Below, piece after piece: positions 44,743 to 56,046 of a stretch of 64,000 nucleotides of DNA. Location: positions 1-64,000 of the forward strand of contig JAMLHE010000016.1 of the NCBI GenBank assembly GCA_023957315.1, given 5' to 3'. This stretch comes from Candidatus Kapaibacterium sp. GTDB taxonomy: Bacteria; Bacteroidota; Ignavibacteria; Kapaibacteriales; UBA2268. Below the pieces are notes generated by a model. It did not search any database. It saw nothing but the letters and a program-made list of their open reading frames with translations, and was not told the origin of the DNA. How positions within the stretch are numbered: position 1 is the first letter of the stretch; each line of letters starts with the position of its first letter. Position numbers and translations under genes: made by a program.

Positions 44743-47700
44743 AAGAAACGATATTCAGAGAATTCTTGTAATCGGCGCCGGACCAATTGTAATCGGTCAA
44801 GCCGGCGAATTTGACTATTCCGGCAGTCAAGCTGTCAAAGCTCTTAAAAATCTCGGTTATTATGTCGTCGTTCTAAACAGCAATCCGGCTACTATCATGA
44901 CCGACCCGGAGCTTTCAGACCGTGTTTACATCGAGCCGATTAATACGGACATAATTGAGCAAATTATCCAGAAGGAAAAAATTGATGCCATTTTGCCGAC
45001 TGTTGGCGGACAAACGGCTCTCAATGTGAGTTTGGAACTTCATGACAAGGGCTTGATTGAAAAATACGGCATCGAGCTTTTAGGTGTAAGCGCCGAAAGC
45101 ATTGCCAAAGCTGAACACCGCGAATTATTCCGCCAATCAATTGAAAACATCGGCTTAGAATCTCCCAAAGGCAAAACTGTCAAAACTCTGAAAGATGCGA
45201 TTGAATTTTACGATGAAGTCGGATTACCGCTTATTATCCGACCATCGCTCACGCTTGGTGGCTCGGGTGGCGGAGTCGCAAACACTTTAGATGAATTCAA
45301 ATCCATCGTGATTAACGGATTATCATTGTCGCCAATTACTGAAGTCTTGGTCGAAGAATCGCTGATAGGGTGGAAGGAGTACGAATTTGAGGTCATTCGC
45401 GATAATAATGATAATGCTATAATTATAGCTTCTATCGAAAATTTCGACCCGATGGGCGTGCATACCGGAGACAGCATTACCGTTGCTCCAGCCCAAACTT
45501 TAAGTGATGATGAATATCAGAAACTTCGTGATTATTCAATTGCAGTTATTCGCGAAATTGGGGTTGCTACTGGTGGTTCAAATATACAGTTTGCGCTGAA
45601 TCCCAAAAATGGCGATATTCGTGTAATTGAAATGAATCCGAGAGTTTCGCGTAGCTCGGCACTTGTGTCGAAAGCAACAGGATTTCCGATTGCCAAAATC
45701 GCTGCAATGCTTGCTGTAGGGCTAAATCTTGACGAAATCACCAACGACATAACAAAATCTACTCCCGCATCTTTCGAGCCGGTGCTTGACTATATTGTCG
45801 TAAAAATTCCCAGATGGGATTTCGAGAAATTCAAATCTGAAAATTCACTCACAACTCAGATGAAGTCTGTCGGCGAGGTGATGGCAATAGGCTCAAATTT
45901 CCGCGAGGCACTCCAAAAGGCTTATCGTTCGCTCGAAATCGGTCTATCGGGATTGGAATCTGAAAAATTCAACAAATTATCAATTGATGAAATCAGAACC
46001 GGACTTGGAAAATTCACTCCGGATTTGCCTTTTTTCATCAAATCGGCAATCATAAATGGTTTGAATATCGCTGAAATTTCTCAACTTTCCAGAGTTGATA
46101 TTTGGTTTGTGGAAAATATTAAAATGATTTGCGATTTTGAAAAGCAACTCCAAAATTTGGACTTCGAAGGATTGGATGAGGATATACTACGTGAAGCAAA
46201 ATTAAACGGATTCTCGGATATTCAAATTGCGAAACTAACCGGCACGACTACTGAAATTATCAGACAAAAGCGAATCGAACTCGGCGTATTGCCAACTTAC
46301 AAAAAAGTTGATACTTGTGCAGCCGAATTCGAAGCCGTGACACCATATTATTATTCTACATATCTGACTGAAAATGAGTCTGAACCATCGGACAAAACTA
46401 AGATTATAGTCCTTGGCGGCGGACCATTTAGAATAGGGCAGGGGCTCGAATTTGATTATTGTGCCTCACAAGCAGCCATGAAGCTGAAGGAATTAGATTA
46501 CGAAGTAATACTTATAAATTGCAATCCCGAAACTGTCAGTACGGATTACGACACTTCCAACAAACTGTATTTCGAGCCTGTTCATATCGAAGATGTAATG
46601 AACATTATCGAACTCGAAAAACCTTATGGTGTGGTTTTGCAATTGGGTGGGCAAACTCCTCTGAAATTATCAAAAGAACTCATGGAAAATGGAGTTCGTA
46701 TTCTCGGCACTGAACAACAAAATATTGATTTAGCTGAGGACAGAGGCAAACTGATGGAAATATTGGATAATCTCCATATTGAATTTCCTCCCGGAGCAAT
46801 GGCGAAAAATCGTGACGAAGCATTTATTTTCGCATCAAAAATTGGCTATCCGGTAATCGTCCGACCTTCTTACGTGCTTGGCGGACGCGGAATGGCTATT
46901 GTTTATGACGAGCATGATCTATCCCTTTTCATTGATGAAGCTACCAGAGTCAGCGAAAATAATCCCGTTTTGATTGACAAATTCCTTGAAAACGCACTCG
47001 AAGCCGATGTTGATGCCGTTTCTGACGGTCAGGATATTATCATTGCCGGAATTATGGAGCATATCGAAGAAGCCGGAATTCACTCCGGTGACAGCTGCTC
47101 AGTATTGCCAAGCTATAGCTTCTCGCCATACGTTAAAGACCGCATACGCGAAATCACTTATCAAATTGCACGAAAGCTCCAAATCAAAGGTTTCATCAAT
47201 ATTCAATTCGCAATTGCCGACGAAAAAATTTATCTAATCGAAGTCAATCCACGCGCCTCACGAACTGTGCCTTTCGTTTCCAAATCATCGGGCATTCCGA
47301 TGAATGAAATCGCAGTCAGAGTAATGACCGGAGAAAAAATTGCAGATATGGACGTACCGAAAAGTGGCTTCTATGGTCACTTTGCGGTCAAAACTCCGGT
47401 GTTCTCATTCAGTAAATTTCCCGGAGTTGATACCGTCTTAGGTCCTGAAATGAGAAGTACGGGCGAAGTAATGGGCATCAGTGAATTTTTTGGCGAAGCA
47501 TATGTCAAATCTCAAATTGGTGCTGGAAATAATCTGCCTCTCGGTGGCAATGTTTTTATTTCAGTAAATGACCACGACAAGAGGTCAGTTGTGCCGATTG
47601 CTCAAAAGCTTCGCTTACTCGGATTTGAAATTTACGCCACTCTCGGCACATTCAGCACTTTGCATGTAGAAGGCGTCCATGTCAATCTTATCCATAAAAT

Positions 47701-47944
47701 TGGTGCAGGACATCCCAATGTAGTCGAAATGATTCATAGTGGCAACATACAGATGATTATCAATACTCCTTTGGGTAGGAAAGCATATCAAGATGACTTG
47801 TTGATTCGCTCCGCAGCATTGCAAAATAAAGTGCTCTGCATCACAAATATTTCCGCTGCTCGCGCAATTGCAGATGGCATGGAATGGCTTCAACGACATA
47901 AAATCACAATTCATAATCCATTCGTTTCTCGGAAAGGCAATTAA
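44735..47944 (+). CDS. carB: Carbamoyl-phosphate synthase large subunit
   Basis: 1069 residues, the expected length. Two homologous halves each hold an ATP-grasp domain: the first with [26 protein letters not shown] and GGSGGGV, the second with [18 protein letters not shown] and YVLGGRGM. The last 140 residues form the allosteric MGS-like domain ([16 protein letters not shown]). It joins bicarbonate, ammonia and two ATP. It shares a transcript with carA and the membrane-protein genes. Confidence 0.97.
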   Translation: MPKRNDIQRILVIGAGPIVIGQAGEFDYSGSQAVKALKNLGYYVVVLNSNPATIMTDPELSDRVYIEPINTDIIEQIIQKEKIDAILPTVGGQTALNVSLELHDKGLIEKYGIELLGVSAESIAKAEHRELFRQSIENIGLESPKGKTVKTLKDAIEFYDEVGLPLIIRPSLTLGGSGGGVANTLDEFKSIVINGLSLSPITEVLVEESLIGWKEYEFEVIRDNNDNAIIIASIENFDPMGVHTGDSITVAPAQTLSDDEYQKLRDYSIAVIREIGVATGGSNIQFALNPKNGDIRVIEMNPRVSRSSALVSKATGFPIAKIAAMLAVGLNLDEITNDITKSTPASFEPVLDYIVVKIPRWDFEKFKSENSLTTQMKSVGEVMAIGSNFREALQKAYRSLEIGLSGLESEKFNKLSIDEIRTGLGKFTPDLPFFIKSAIINGLNIAEISQLSRVDIWFVENIKMICDFEKQLQNLDFEGLDEDILREAKLNGFSDIQIAKLTGTTTEIIRQKRIELGVLPTYKKVDTCAAEFEAVTPYYYSTYLTENESEPSDKTKIIVLGGGPFRIGQGLEFDYCASQAAMKLKELDYEVILINCNPETVSTDYDTSNKLYFEPVHIEDVMNIIELEKPYGVVLQLGGQTPLKLSKELMENGVRILGTEQQNIDLAEDRGKLMEILDNLHIEFPPGAMAKNRDEAFIFASKIGYPVIVRPSYVLGGRGMAIVYDEHDLSLFIDEATRVSENNPVLIDKFLENALEADVDAVSDGQDIIIAGIMEHIEEAGIHSGDSCSVLPSYSFSPYVKDRIREITYQIARKLQIKGFINIQFAIADEKIYLIEVNPRASRTVPFVSKSSGIPMNEIAVRVMTGEKIADMDVPKSGFYGHFAVKTPVFSFSKFPGVDTVLGPEMRSTGEVMGISEFFGEAYVKSQIGAGNNLPLGGNVFISVNDHDKRSVVPIAQKLRLLGFEIYATLGTFSTLHVEGVHVNLIHKIGAGHPNVVEMIHSGNIQMIINTPLGRKAYQDDLLIRSAALQNKVLCITNISAARAIADGMEWLQRHKITIHNPFVSRKGN

Positions 47945-47998
47945 AATACTTTTGCTTCACTAACTTCATTATTTCGATAATAAACACTAAAAAGCGAC

Positions 47999-50900
47999 AT
48001 GCGAAAGTATTACGGAAATAAAATAGTAGAAATTGCTGAATTACTCAAAAACCGCATCCTTGTTTTGGATGGTGCTATGGGTACAATGGTTCAGCGTTAT
48101 AAATTGACCGAAGCCGATTACAGAGGCAAAAGATTTGCCGATTGGCACAAAGACCTCAAAGGCAATAATGATTTGCTCGTTCTGACTCAGCCCGATATCA
48201 TTAAGGAAATTCACCTTAAATATCTCGAAGCGGGCAGCGATATAATCGAAACCAATACATTCAATGGTACATCAATTTCCCAATCTGATTATGATATGGG
48301 CGATTATGTCAATGAAATTAATTTCAATGCGGCAAAAATTGCACGTGCAGCAGTTGACGAAATGCTCAAACGTGACCCATCGAAACCCAGATTTGTAGCC
48401 GGAGCGGTAGGACCAACTAATCAAGCTTTATCATTATCGCCGGATGTGAACAATCCGGGATATAGAGCAACCGATTTTGATACGATGAGCAATGCCTATT
48501 ACGAACAAGTAAAATCGCTTGTAGAAGGCGGCAGCGATATAATTTTGATTGAAACCATTTTCGATACTCTGAATTCAAAAGCAGCTATTTTCGGAACTGC
48601 ACAATATTTCCGCGAATCGGGAAATTACCTGCCTGTAATGATTTCGGGTACTATAGTTGACCAAAGCGGAAGAACCTTATCCGGTCAGACGAACGGAGCT
48701 TTTTGGGTCTCAATATCGCATACAATCAATTTGCTTAGCGTTGGATTTAATTGTGCTCTTGGTTCCGAGCAAATGCGTCCTTACATCGAAGAGCTATCCT
48801 CAGAAGCAGATTGTTTCACAAGTTTATACCCAAATGCCGGGCTGCCGAATGAATTTGGCGGTTATGACGAATCACCGAAATTCATGGCAGAAGTTTCACG
48901 GCAGTACGCCGAAGAGGGCTTTGTCAATATTATCGGTGGATGTTGTGGAACTACTCCTGTCCATATCGAAGCAATTGCAGAGAGCGTCAAAGGTATAAAA
49001 CCTAGAACTGTGCCGTCGCCAAAGACATTTATGCAATTAAGTGGACTTGAGAAATTAATCGCTTACGAGAATTCAAATTTCATCAACGTCGGGGAAAGAA
49101 CGAACATTTCGGGTTCGACAAAATTCAAAGACCTGATTGTCAAAAATGATTTTGAATCCGCACTCGCAATTGCAAAGCAACAAGTGGAAAATGGTGCTCA
49201 AATTATTGACATCAACATGGACGAAGGGATGATTGATTCCGAATCAGCTATGACTACTTTCCTGAACTTAATTGCTTCTGAGCCTGATATTGCCAAAGTG
49301 CCGATAATGATTGATTCATCAAAATGGACAGTCATCGAAGCAGGTTTGAAGTGCATTCAAGGCAAGGGCATTGTGAACTCTATTTCCATGAAAGAGGGCG
49401 AAGAGGAGTTCATCAAACATGCACGAAAAGTGCTCGATTATGGCGCTGCTGTCATCGTCATGGCATTCGATGAAAATGGTCAAGCGGATACTGAGCAAAG
49501 GAAAATTGACATTTGCAGCCGTGCATATAAAATTTTGACCGAAGAAGTCGGTTTTCCGCCTCATGATATAATTTTCGACCCGAACATTTTGACTTTGGCT
49601 ACAGGAATGGATGAACACAACAATTACGCTGTTGATTACATCAATGCTGTTCGTTGGATAAAGCAAAATCTTCCTTATGCAAAAGTTAGCGGTGGTGTGA
49701 GTAATTTGTCATTTTCATTCCGCGGCAACAACAAAGTCCGCGAGGCGATGCACTCGGCATTTTTGTATCATGCTATCAAAGCGGGTATGGATATGGGAAT
49801 TGTCAATGCAGGGCAAATTGAAGTTTATGACAGTATCGAACCCCAATTGCTTGAGTTAGTCGAAGACGTGATTTTAAACAGGCGCCAGGATTCGACTGAT
49901 AGTTTGCTCGCTTATGCTGAAAGTAACAAAGGCGAATCGGAAAAGAAAGAAAAAATTGAACTTTGGAGAGCGAATTCCGTTGAAGAGCGGCTCAAACACT
50001 CTCTCATCAAGGGTATAGTTGATTTTATTATTGATGATACCGAAGAAGCACGTCTGAAATTCGAAAATCCCTTAGAAGTAATCGAAGGACCACTGATGGA
50101 CGGCATGAACGTCGTTGGTGAGCTTTTCGGTGAAGGTAAAATGTTTTTACCGCAAGTTGTGAAAAGTGCGAGAGTAATGAAAAAGTCGGTCGCTCACTTG
50201 ATTCCATATATTGAGCAAACACTGAAAAAATCTGAGAGACAGACTGCAGGTAAAATTCTGTTGGCTACTGTAAAGGGCGACGTTCACGATATTGGGAAAA
50301 ACATTGTTTCTGTGGTTTTGGCATGTAATAATTTTGAAGTTATTGACCTTGGAATTATGACTTCCAGCGACAAAATCATTGATGAAGCTCGCAAACAAAA
50401 GGTTGATATAATCGGCTTGAGCGGCTTGATTACCCCTTCATTAGATGAAATGGTTCACGTAGCGAAGGAACTCGAACGATTGAAATTCGATATTCCATTG
50501 ATGATTGGCGGTGCAACAACTTCGCGAGTGCATACTGCCGTCAAAATTGCCCCAAATTATTCAAAGCCTGTAATTCACGTTCTTGATGCAGGGAAAAGCG
50601 TTCCTGTGGCTTCAGCTTTGCTTAATGTGAAGATTTATGATACATTTATCGAAAATTACAAATCCGAGTACAACGAGATTCGTTTGAATCATCAAAAATC
50701 TCAGATGTCCGGCAATATTATAAAATTTGCGGAAGCTAAGAAAAATAAAGCGATTTTATCCAAATCTTATAACCCAATGTTGCCAAACAATCTTGGAGTT
50801 TTCGATTTGCAGAATTTTTCACTATCCGAGATTCGCCAATACATTAATTGGACGCAATTCTTCATCACTTGGGAATTGAAGGGACGCTATCCGCAGATTT

Positions 50901-51691
50901 TTGATAATCCTGAAAAAGGGGCAGAGGCAAAGAAATTATTCGATGATGCAAACGAATTGCTCGATAAAATTATCGCAGAAAAACGAATCACAGCCAACGC
51001 AGTATTTGGGATATTTGCTGCAAATACGATTGAAAACGAAGACATCGAAGTCTATGAATCACTTGACAAAAAAAGCACTCTTCATACTTTTAGATTATTG
51101 AGACAGCAACAGGCAAAGAAATCAGGTGCTGAAAATCTTTCACTTTCGGATTTCATTTGGGATAAAGATTCCGGAAAAAATGATTTTCTTGGTATGTTTG
51201 TTTGTTCGGCAGGGCATGGAGTCCATGAACTTGTTGATGAATTTGAAAAAGACAACGATGACTATAATTCTATAATGGTAAAAGTATTAGCCGACCGCCT
51301 TGCTGAAGCATTTGCGGAATTACTCCACGAAAAAGTACGCAAGGAATATTGGGGCTATGCTTCGGAAGAGCAACTTAATGCCGAGGATATGTTGAATGAA
51401 AGATACTCGGGAATTAGACCTGCGGCAGGATACCCATCATTACCTGACCATACCGAAACGCAAAAGATTTTTGATTTACTGGATGCGAGCGAGTCCACAG
51501 GAGTTCAATTGACCGAAAGTTTCATGATGAATCCCGGTGCATCGGTTTGTGGATTGTACTTTGCATCGCCCGAATCTAAATATTTTGCAGTCGGAAAAAT
51601 CGGCAAAGACCAAATCGAATCCTACGCAAAACGCAAAGGCGTAAGCGTAGAAATTGCCGAAAAATGGCTCTCAGCTAATTTGGGCTATTGA
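47999..51691 (+). CDS. metH: Cobalamin-dependent methionine synthase
   Basis: 1230 residues, full length. The homocysteine domain ([16 protein letters not shown]) has zinc cysteines in GFNCALG and GGCCGT. The folate domain begins [19 protein letters not shown], with [11 protein letters not shown] and [10 protein letters not shown]; the helical cap lies near 660-740; and the B12-binding domain has the [11 protein letters not shown] histidine near residue 763, with [13 protein letters not shown]. The activation domain with [18 protein letters not shown] is also present. It methylates homocysteine. No cobalamin riboswitch is visible in the 54 bp upstream. Confidence 0.97.
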   Translation: MRKYYGNKIVEIAELLKNRILVLDGAMGTMVQRYKLTEADYRGKRFADWHKDLKGNNDLLVLTQPDIIKEIHLKYLEAGSDIIETNTFNGTSISQSDYDMGDYVNEINFNAAKIARAAVDEMLKRDPSKPRFVAGAVGPTNQALSLSPDVNNPGYRATDFDTMSNAYYEQVKSLVEGGSDIILIETIFDTLNSKAAIFGTAQYFRESGNYLPVMISGTIVDQSGRTLSGQTNGAFWVSISHTINLLSVGFNCALGSEQMRPYIEELSSEADCFTSLYPNAGLPNEFGGYDESPKFMAEVSRQYAEEGFVNIIGGCCGTTPVHIEAIAESVKGIKPRTVPSPKTFMQLSGLEKLIAYENSNFINVGERTNISGSTKFKDLIVKNDFESALAIAKQQVENGAQIIDINMDEGMIDSESAMTTFLNLIASEPDIAKVPIMIDSSKWTVIEAGLKCIQGKGIVNSISMKEGEEEFIKHARKVLDYGAAVIVMAFDENGQADTEQRKIDICSRAYKILTEEVGFPPHDIIFDPNILTLATGMDEHNNYAVDYINAVRWIKQNLPYAKVSGGVSNLSFSFRGNNKVREAMHSAFLYHAIKAGMDMGIVNAGQIEVYDSIEPQLLELVEDVILNRRQDSTDSLLAYAESNKGESEKKEKIELWRANSVEERLKHSLIKGIVDFIIDDTEEARLKFENPLEVIEGPLMDGMNVVGELFGEGKMFLPQVVKSARVMKKSVAHLIPYIEQTLKKSERQTAGKILLATVKGDVHDIGKNIVSVVLACNNFEVIDLGIMTSSDKIIDEARKQKVDIIGLSGLITPSLDEMVHVAKELERLKFDIPLMIGGATTSRVHTAVKIAPNYSKPVIHVLDAGKSVPVASALLNVKIYDTFIENYKSEYNEIRLNHQKSQMSGNIIKFAEAKKNKAILSKSYNPMLPNNLGVFDLQNFSLSEIRQYINWTQFFITWELKGRYPQIFDNPEKGAEAKKLFDDANELLDKIIAEKRITANAVFGIFAANTIENEDIEVYESLDKKSTLHTFRLLRQQQAKKSGAENLSLSDFIWDKDSGKNDFLGMFVCSAGHGVHELVDEFEKDNDDYNSIMVKVLADRLAEAFAELLHEKVRKEYWGYASEEQLNAEDMLNERYSGIRPAAGYPSLPDHTETQKIFDLLDASESTGVQLTESFMMNPGASVCGLYFASPESKYFAVGKIGKDQIESYAKRKGVSVEIAEKWLSANLGY

Positions 51692-52041
51692 TGAAAGGGA
51701 ATTTCCTGCATTGGCTTTTGGGTGTTCCGGCAGTAATTTTCATACTGCTATTCACGATATTGCCTTTGTACGAAGCCATAGACAAGATTTTCATGACGTC
51801 TGAGATGTTTTTAAAAATAGTCTCTGAAAAGCATCTGCAACCTTGGTTTTTCGATTCTCGCGGAACGTACATATTTGCAAATTTGGTTTATGGCATTTTG
51901 AACGCTGCATTTCTCGTGTTTTCTACAATTTATTTGTACAAAAGAAAGTCTGTTGACTTGCTGATTGCATTTATGATTTTTCTCGGATTTCATTTTCTCG
52001 TACTTTTTCTGGCGGGCAATTGGCTTGCACCCGGACAATGA
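51688..52041 (+). CDS. Small three-span membrane protein
   Basis: 117 residues with three hydrophobic segments: about residues 7-27 ([20 protein letters not shown]), 58-82 ([22 protein letters not shown]) and 90-112 ([20 protein letters not shown]). No known family is recognised. Its start overlaps the metH stop by 4 bp, so translation is probably coupled, though a functional link with MetH is not evident. Confidence 0.68.
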   Translation: MMKGNFLHWLLGVPAVIFILLFTILPLYEAIDKIFMTSEMFLKIVSEKHLQPWFFDSRGTYIFANLVYGILNAAFLVFSTIYLYKRKSVDLLIAFMIFLGFHFLVLFLAGNWLAPGQ

Positions 52042-52059
52042 CACAAAGCGACTATAATA

Positions 52060-52494
52060 ATGACTGAATTTAAGATTGAAAAAAATAGATTTAAAAGATA
52101 CCTGTATTTAGTTTTAGGTATAATAAATGTTGTCATGGGATTTATCGGTATATTCGTACCGGTGTGGCCCACTACGATATTCCTGATACTTGCTGCATGG
52201 TTTTTCGTTCGCTCGTCCGAAAAGCATTATCAGTGGCTCATCAAAAACAAACTTTTTGGGAAAATGATTAGAAATTATCGCGAATTCAAGGGTATAACCC
52301 GCGAAAGCCGCCGTAATTCCATTATTATACTTTGGGTCACATTGACGATTTCAGCGTTCTTCGTCGAGCTTTTATGGGTTCGAATACTTTTGGCTTGCGT
52401 TGGGATTGCTGTGTCGTGGCACTTGTTAGCTTTGCATACTTTAACTGATGAAGAAATAGCGAAATTGAACGATGAAAACACTATTATTGAATGA
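52060..52494 (+). CDS. YbaN-like (DUF454) membrane protein
   Basis: 144 residues of the DUF454 family: RYLYLVLGIINVVMGFIGIFVPVWPTTIFLILAAWFFVRSSEK is the signature, with FGKMIRNYREFKGI in the cytoplasmic part. Four hydrophobic stretches form two hairpins. The function of the family is unknown. It overlaps the cytidine deaminase start by 23 bp. Confidence 0.88.
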   Translation: MTEFKIEKNRFKRYLYLVLGIINVVMGFIGIFVPVWPTTIFLILAAWFFVRSSEKHYQWLIKNKLFGKMIRNYREFKGITRESRRNSIIILWVTLTISAFFVELLWVRILLACVGIAVSWHLLALHTLTDEEIAKLNDENTIIE

Positions 52495-52924
52495 TTTGAC
52501 TGATATTGAGCTGCAAATGCTCAATCTTGCTACTAAAGTTCGTGAAAATGCTTATGCACCGTATTCGCACTATAAAGTCGGTGCGGCTATATTAGGTATT
52601 GATGGAGAGATTTACACCGGTTGCAATGTCGAAAGTGCGGATTTTACACTGACTTCCCATGCCGAATGCGTTGCAATTGATTCTATGGTCAAACATGGCT
52701 GTCATGAAATAAAATTACTGCTAATTGTGTTGGAATCATTGCATTTGCCATCATTCCCCTGTGGACTTTGCAGGCAAAAAGCATCAGAATTTACCGAAGA
52801 TAACGATTTGAAAATAATTTCGGTCAATTTGGATTCAGAATCTAATATTTCAAAAATCTACGAAACAAGCCTATCCGAATTGTTGCCGAATCGTTTTACT
52901 TCCGATAATTTCTTGAATCATTAG
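52472..52924 (+). CDS. cdd: Cytidine deaminase
   Basis: 150 residues. YAPYSHYKVGAAIL and TGCNVESADF are the family start; SHAECVAID provides the catalytic Glu, and FPCGLCRQKASEF gives two zinc cysteines. The first metal ligand is His (HAE), as in the long dimeric enzymes, although the length is that of the short tetrameric ones, which usually have Cys (CAE). It turns cytidine into uridine for pyrimidine salvage. It overlaps the preceding gene. Confidence 0.9.
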   Translation: MKTLLLNDLTDIELQMLNLATKVRENAYAPYSHYKVGAAILGIDGEIYTGCNVESADFTLTSHAECVAIDSMVKHGCHEIKLLLIVLESLHLPSFPCGLCRQKASEFTEDNDLKIISVNLDSESNISKIYETSLSELLPNRFTSDNFLNH

Positions 52925-52956
52925 ATTGGGAATAGCAAATAGGGGATAGTTTCGAG

Positions 52957-53223
52957 TCAATTTTTGTTGATGTAATCTTCTTTTATAACTTGCTTGGGTG
53001 GCTCTTTGACTTCATTTTCGATAGTATTTTTAATATTATTGACAGGTTTTTGAACTTCTCGACTGATTTCGGTAACTTGCTCGGAGAATTGCCGTTGAGC
53101 ATTCTTCATTTCGTTTATACCACGTTTTATCATTTGGGCAAACTCGGGTAATTTCTTGGGTCCGAATAAAATCAGAACCGCAAGAATGATTAGTAATAAT
53201 TCACCCCCACCAACATCAAACAT
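52957..53223 (-). CDS. Sec-independent translocase protein, TatA/TatB-like
   Basis: 88 residues: one N-terminal span (GGGELLLIILAVLILF), the hinge GPKKLPEFAQ, an amphipathic helix and a charged tail. It is a second TatA/TatB-type subunit beside the shorter tatA, 39 bp apart. Whether it plays the TatA or TatB role cannot be told from sequence. No TatC is in the window. Tat exports folded proteins. Confidence 0.88.
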   Translation of the reverse strand: MFDVGGGELLLIILAVLILFGPKKLPEFAQMIKRGINEMKNAQRQFSEQVTEISREVQKPVNNIKNTIENEVKEPPKQVIKEDYINKN

Positions 53224-53262
53224 AGATTTAACCTGCTAATTGATATAAATAATTGATAAAAC

Positions 53263-53451
53263 TTATTTATCCAACTTGTTGTCGGTTGGGTCATTCGTAA
53301 TATCGTTAGATGCTTTTTTAAATTCTTTTATACCACTTCCAAGCCCTTTCATAAGCTCAGGAATTTTTTTTGCACCGAACAATAGCAAAATTGCCAACAA
53401 AATGAGAACCCATTCCATACCACCGGGCATACCGAACATTATTAGGTTCAT
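53263..53451 (-). CDS. tatA: Sec-independent translocase protein TatA
   Basis: 62 residues. One span ([22 protein letters not shown]) is followed by the amphipathic helix [12 protein letters not shown] and a short polar tail. The start overlaps the purQ stop by 4 bp; alternative starts MFG and MEW are possible, since TatA proteins generally begin close to the membrane span. Confidence 0.9.
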   Translation of the reverse strand: MNLIMFGMPGGMEWVLILLAILLLFGAKKIPELMKGLGSGIKEFKKASNDITNDPTDNKLDK

Positions 53452-54140
53452 GATAGACTCCTTGCAATTGATTTAAAAATACTAATACCGTCATCACAGC
53501 CGAGTTGCTTGTCACTATATCTTTCGGGATGCGGCATCATACCCAAAATATTTCCATTTTTGCTAATAATCCCGGCTATATTATTGACTGAACCGTTTGG
53601 ATTATATTGCTTTTCGATAATACCGTCAGGTGAACTGTATTTGAAAACAATCAAATTTTCATCTTCGAGCATTTTCAATGTATCGGCATCTGCGTAATAA
53701 TTTCCTTCGCCATGTGCGATTGGAATATTAATCACATCACCCTTTTGATAAGCAGAAGTAAAGGCTGAATCATTTGAAATCACTTTTAGATTTGTATCTT
53801 TGCAAATGAAATTCAAATTTTCGTTCTTTAGTAAAGCACCGGGCAACATTCCGGTTTCGGTAAGGATTTGAAATCCGTTACAAATGCCAACGACGTATTT
53901 GCCGCTTTCGCCGAATTTTTTGACTTCTTTCATCAATGGTGAAAACTGTGCAATAGCACCACATCTCAGATAATCGCCGTAGGAAAATCCACCCGGCAAA
54001 ATTATGCATTCAATGTCATCGGGAATCAAAGTATCTTTGTGCCATAGATATTGTGCACCAAATCCGGCATTCACCGAAGCCGCATGATATGCATCATGGT
54101 CACAATTTGAACCCGGGAAAACTACAATGCCAAACTTCAT
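53448..54140 (-). CDS. purQ: Phosphoribosylformylglycinamidine synthase subunit PurQ
   Basis: 230 residues, glutaminase of the three-part FGAM synthase. [26 protein letters not shown], the nucleophile Cys87 in [11 protein letters not shown], and HPERYSD are all present. It feeds ammonia to PurL; purS lies 2 bp upstream, but purL is not in the window. It is overlapped at its end by tatA. Confidence 0.95.
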   Translation of the reverse strand: MKFGIVVFPGSNCDHDAYHAASVNAGFGAQYLWHKDTLIPDDIECIILPGGFSYGDYLRCGAIAQFSPLMKEVKKFGESGKYVVGICNGFQILTETGMLPGALLKNENLNFICKDTNLKVISNDSAFTSAYQKGDVINIPIAHGEGNYYADADTLKMLEDENLIVFKYSSPDGIIEKQYNPNGSVNNIAGIISKNGNILGMMPHPERYSDKQLGCDDGISIFKSIARSLS

Positions 54141-54142
54141 TT

Positions 54143-54400
54143 CTATTCCGCCTTAGTGATTTCGATGGAATAGTCTTCAATTATCGGATTTGCGATAATT
54201 TGTTTGCATGCGTTTTCAATCTGATTTTGTGCCGCAGTTTCGCTTTCAGCTTTTATTTCCAGAGTGACGAATTTTCCGATTCGCACCGCACTCATAGTTT
54301 CAAATCCGATTGAATGTAATGCGTGCTCGACAGTTTTGCCTTGAACGTCGAGAATGCCTTCGCGAAGTGTGATTTTGATGTTTGCTTTATACTTGTTCAT
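54143..54400 (-). CDS. purS: Phosphoribosylformylglycinamidine synthase subunit PurS
   Basis: 85 residues of the PurS family: KANIKITLREGILDVQGKTVEHALHSIGF, then RIGKFVTLEI, and a C-terminal helix with NPIIEDYSIEI. It joins PurQ to PurL in the FGAM synthase complex. It forms an operon with purQ and the Tat gene. Confidence 0.93.
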   Translation of the reverse strand: MNKYKANIKITLREGILDVQGKTVEHALHSIGFETMSAVRIGKFVTLEIKAESETAAQNQIENACKQIIANPIIEDYSIEITKAE

Positions 54401-54475
54401 TTACTTGAAATTTTAATATAACTAATCTTCAAAAATACGAAAAAAAAGCCGTATTTACTAAATTTACTAATTTGC

Positions 54476-55237
54476 TTAATTCTCTTCTGCGTCATCAATT
54501 TCCTCTTCCGGTTCTACGTCCATTTGGAAAAATCTGATGAGATGTCTGATAGCACTTGCGACAATGTAGAATACCATAAATGGGAATACGAAAATCCCCT
54601 TACTTATTACAGATGCAATCATACCAATAGCAAAAATAATTGATACCACAGGTCTTTCGCGGAATGACTTCTTATTTGGTCGCGGAATATTGTCGAATCT
54701 GATATCAGAAATCATTGCATAGGCAACAAAAATCACCAATGCAAAAGTTGCTATTACAGTCATTGATTCGGAAATGTAATTATTAGGGAGAATAAAAATT
54801 ATGTATGAAACGATTGTCAAAGCCGCTGATGGTATAGGCAAACCTTTGAAGTATTGTTTGTCCTCAATCATGTCAGTCAATTGAATATTGAACCTTGCTA
54901 AGCGAGATGCCCCCGCTAATGCAGGCAAAGCAGCGAATAAAATCCCAATTTCGTTGTAATTGACGAAGAATACTTGGTAAAGCATAAACGAAGGTGCTAC
55001 ACCAAATGAAACTACGTCACATAGCGAGTCAAGTTCAGCTCCAAATTCGCTTGTAGCATTGATGAGCCTTGCCATCACACCGTCAAGCATATCAAAAATT
55101 GCAGCAATTAATATAAATAATGCACCCTTTTCGATATCGCCTTTTGATATGTAAACGATAGCGGAAAAGCCTGCATATAAATTGACTAAAGTCAATAAAT
55201 TTGGGACTAAAGATTTAGTGATTCTTAGTTTTGCCAT
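54476..55237 (-). CDS. pssA: CDP-diacylglycerol-serine O-phosphatidyltransferase
   Basis: 253 residues with about seven spans. The CDP-alcohol phosphotransferase motif is complete: DGVMARLINATSEFGAELD with DG-x2-AR-x8-G-x3-D-x3-D. It begins ITKSLVPNLLTLVNLYAGF, as in PssA. It forms phosphatidylserine from CDP-diacylglycerol and serine, and psd, which decarboxylates that product, lies 9 bp upstream in the same operon. Confidence 0.93.
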   Translation of the reverse strand: MAKLRITKSLVPNLLTLVNLYAGFSAIVYISKGDIEKGALFILIAAIFDMLDGVMARLINATSEFGAELDSLCDVVSFGVAPSFMLYQVFFVNYNEIGILFAALPALAGASRLARFNIQLTDMIEDKQYFKGLPIPSAALTIVSYIIFILPNNYISESMTVIATFALVIFVAYAMISDIRFDNIPRPNKKSFRERPVVSIIFAIGMIASVISKGIFVFPFMVFYIVASAIRHLIRFFQMDVEPEEEIDDAEEN

Positions 55238-55246
55238 TTCAGCTTG

Positions 55247-55918
55247 TTATTCATTAATTTGTTTCATTCTACCTAAAATTGTTTCACCGGCTATGACTTT
55301 GTCGTTAACTTTTACGAAAAATTCACAATCCAATGGCACAAATATATCCATTCTCGAGCCAAATTTCATCATTCCGAATCTATCTCCTACCACAACGCTA
55401 TCTTTGACTTTGACATCGCATACAATTCGTCGTGCCAAAATGCCCACAATTTGCTTATACATCACTTTGCCATGACGAGTCAAAACCCCGATTTTGGAGT
55501 GCTCGTTCAGTTCTGATGATTTCGGATGATATGCTACTAAATACTCTCCGGGAACGTATTGATAGTATTCTACAATTCCGGTTACGGGATTGCGGTTTAC
55601 ATGCACATCAATCGGCGAGAGGAAAATGCTCAATCGTTTTGCTCGTTGCTTCAAATAATCATTTTCATCCACTTCGATTATTTCTACCACTTCGCCATCC
55701 GCAGGAGCTATAATGTAAGTATCATCATTGATTGCTACCATTGGCAATGTTCTATCAGGGTCTCTGAAGAAAATGAACACCAATACAATTATGGCGGCTC
55801 CAATGATATAAAGTGGAATGCTTAGAAATAATTTATCAACATAATAGCCGATTGCCAAAATTAGCACTCCGGCAATAAGCATGATTACTATGTTATCAGT
55901 TCCGTATTTAGTGAGCAT
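55247..55918 (-). CDS. psd: Phosphatidylserine decarboxylase proenzyme
   Basis: 223 residues, the short (archaetidylserine/Psd-like) type. Two N-terminal spans precede IIAPADGEVVEI. The self-cleavage site is at Gly-Ser in MKFGSRMD, with Ser188 forming the pyruvoyl group, and FLSPIDVHVNRNPVTG holds the conserved His. It makes phosphatidylethanolamine. With pssA it forms a two-gene phospholipid operon divergent from dnaN. Confidence 0.93.
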   Translation of the reverse strand: MLTKYGTDNIVIMLIAGVLILAIGYYVDKLFLSIPLYIIGAAIIVLVFIFFRDPDRTLPMVAINDDTYIIAPADGEVVEIIEVDENDYLKQRAKRLSIFLSPIDVHVNRNPVTGIVEYYQYVPGEYLVAYHPKSSELNEHSKIGVLTRHGKVMYKQIVGILARRIVCDVKVKDSVVVGDRFGMMKFGSRMDIFVPLDCEFFVKVNDKVIAGETILGRMKQINE

Positions 55919-55971
55919 CTGTATTCCTGAAAATGTTGAAAACTTTTTTCTTATATTTTTTTAATCTATAC

Positions 55972-55979
55972 TAATTTTG
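55972..55979 (+). promoter_or_regulatory. Possible -7 element for dnaN
   Basis: TAATTTTG fits TAnnTTTG and lies 67 bp before the dnaN start in a 128-bp divergent gap. A TTTT-rich stretch occupies the -33 position without a clear TTTG. The single TGTTGAAAA word at 55934-55942 resembles a DnaA box. Confidence 0.4.
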
Positions 55980-56046
55980 TATTTTGACAAAATAATTATG
56001 CAAAATAATAAAATGTTAAGTCATATCATAAATTTGGGGAAAAATC

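Noticed and set aside
47945..47998. Cobalamin riboswitch upstream of metH
   Set aside because: The gap is only 54 bp and lacks the B12-box and the required helices.
55919..56046. Replication origin between psd and dnaN
   Set aside because: Only one DnaA-like word (TGTTGAAAA) is present, with no repeated boxes or marked AT-rich 13-mers beyond the local background.
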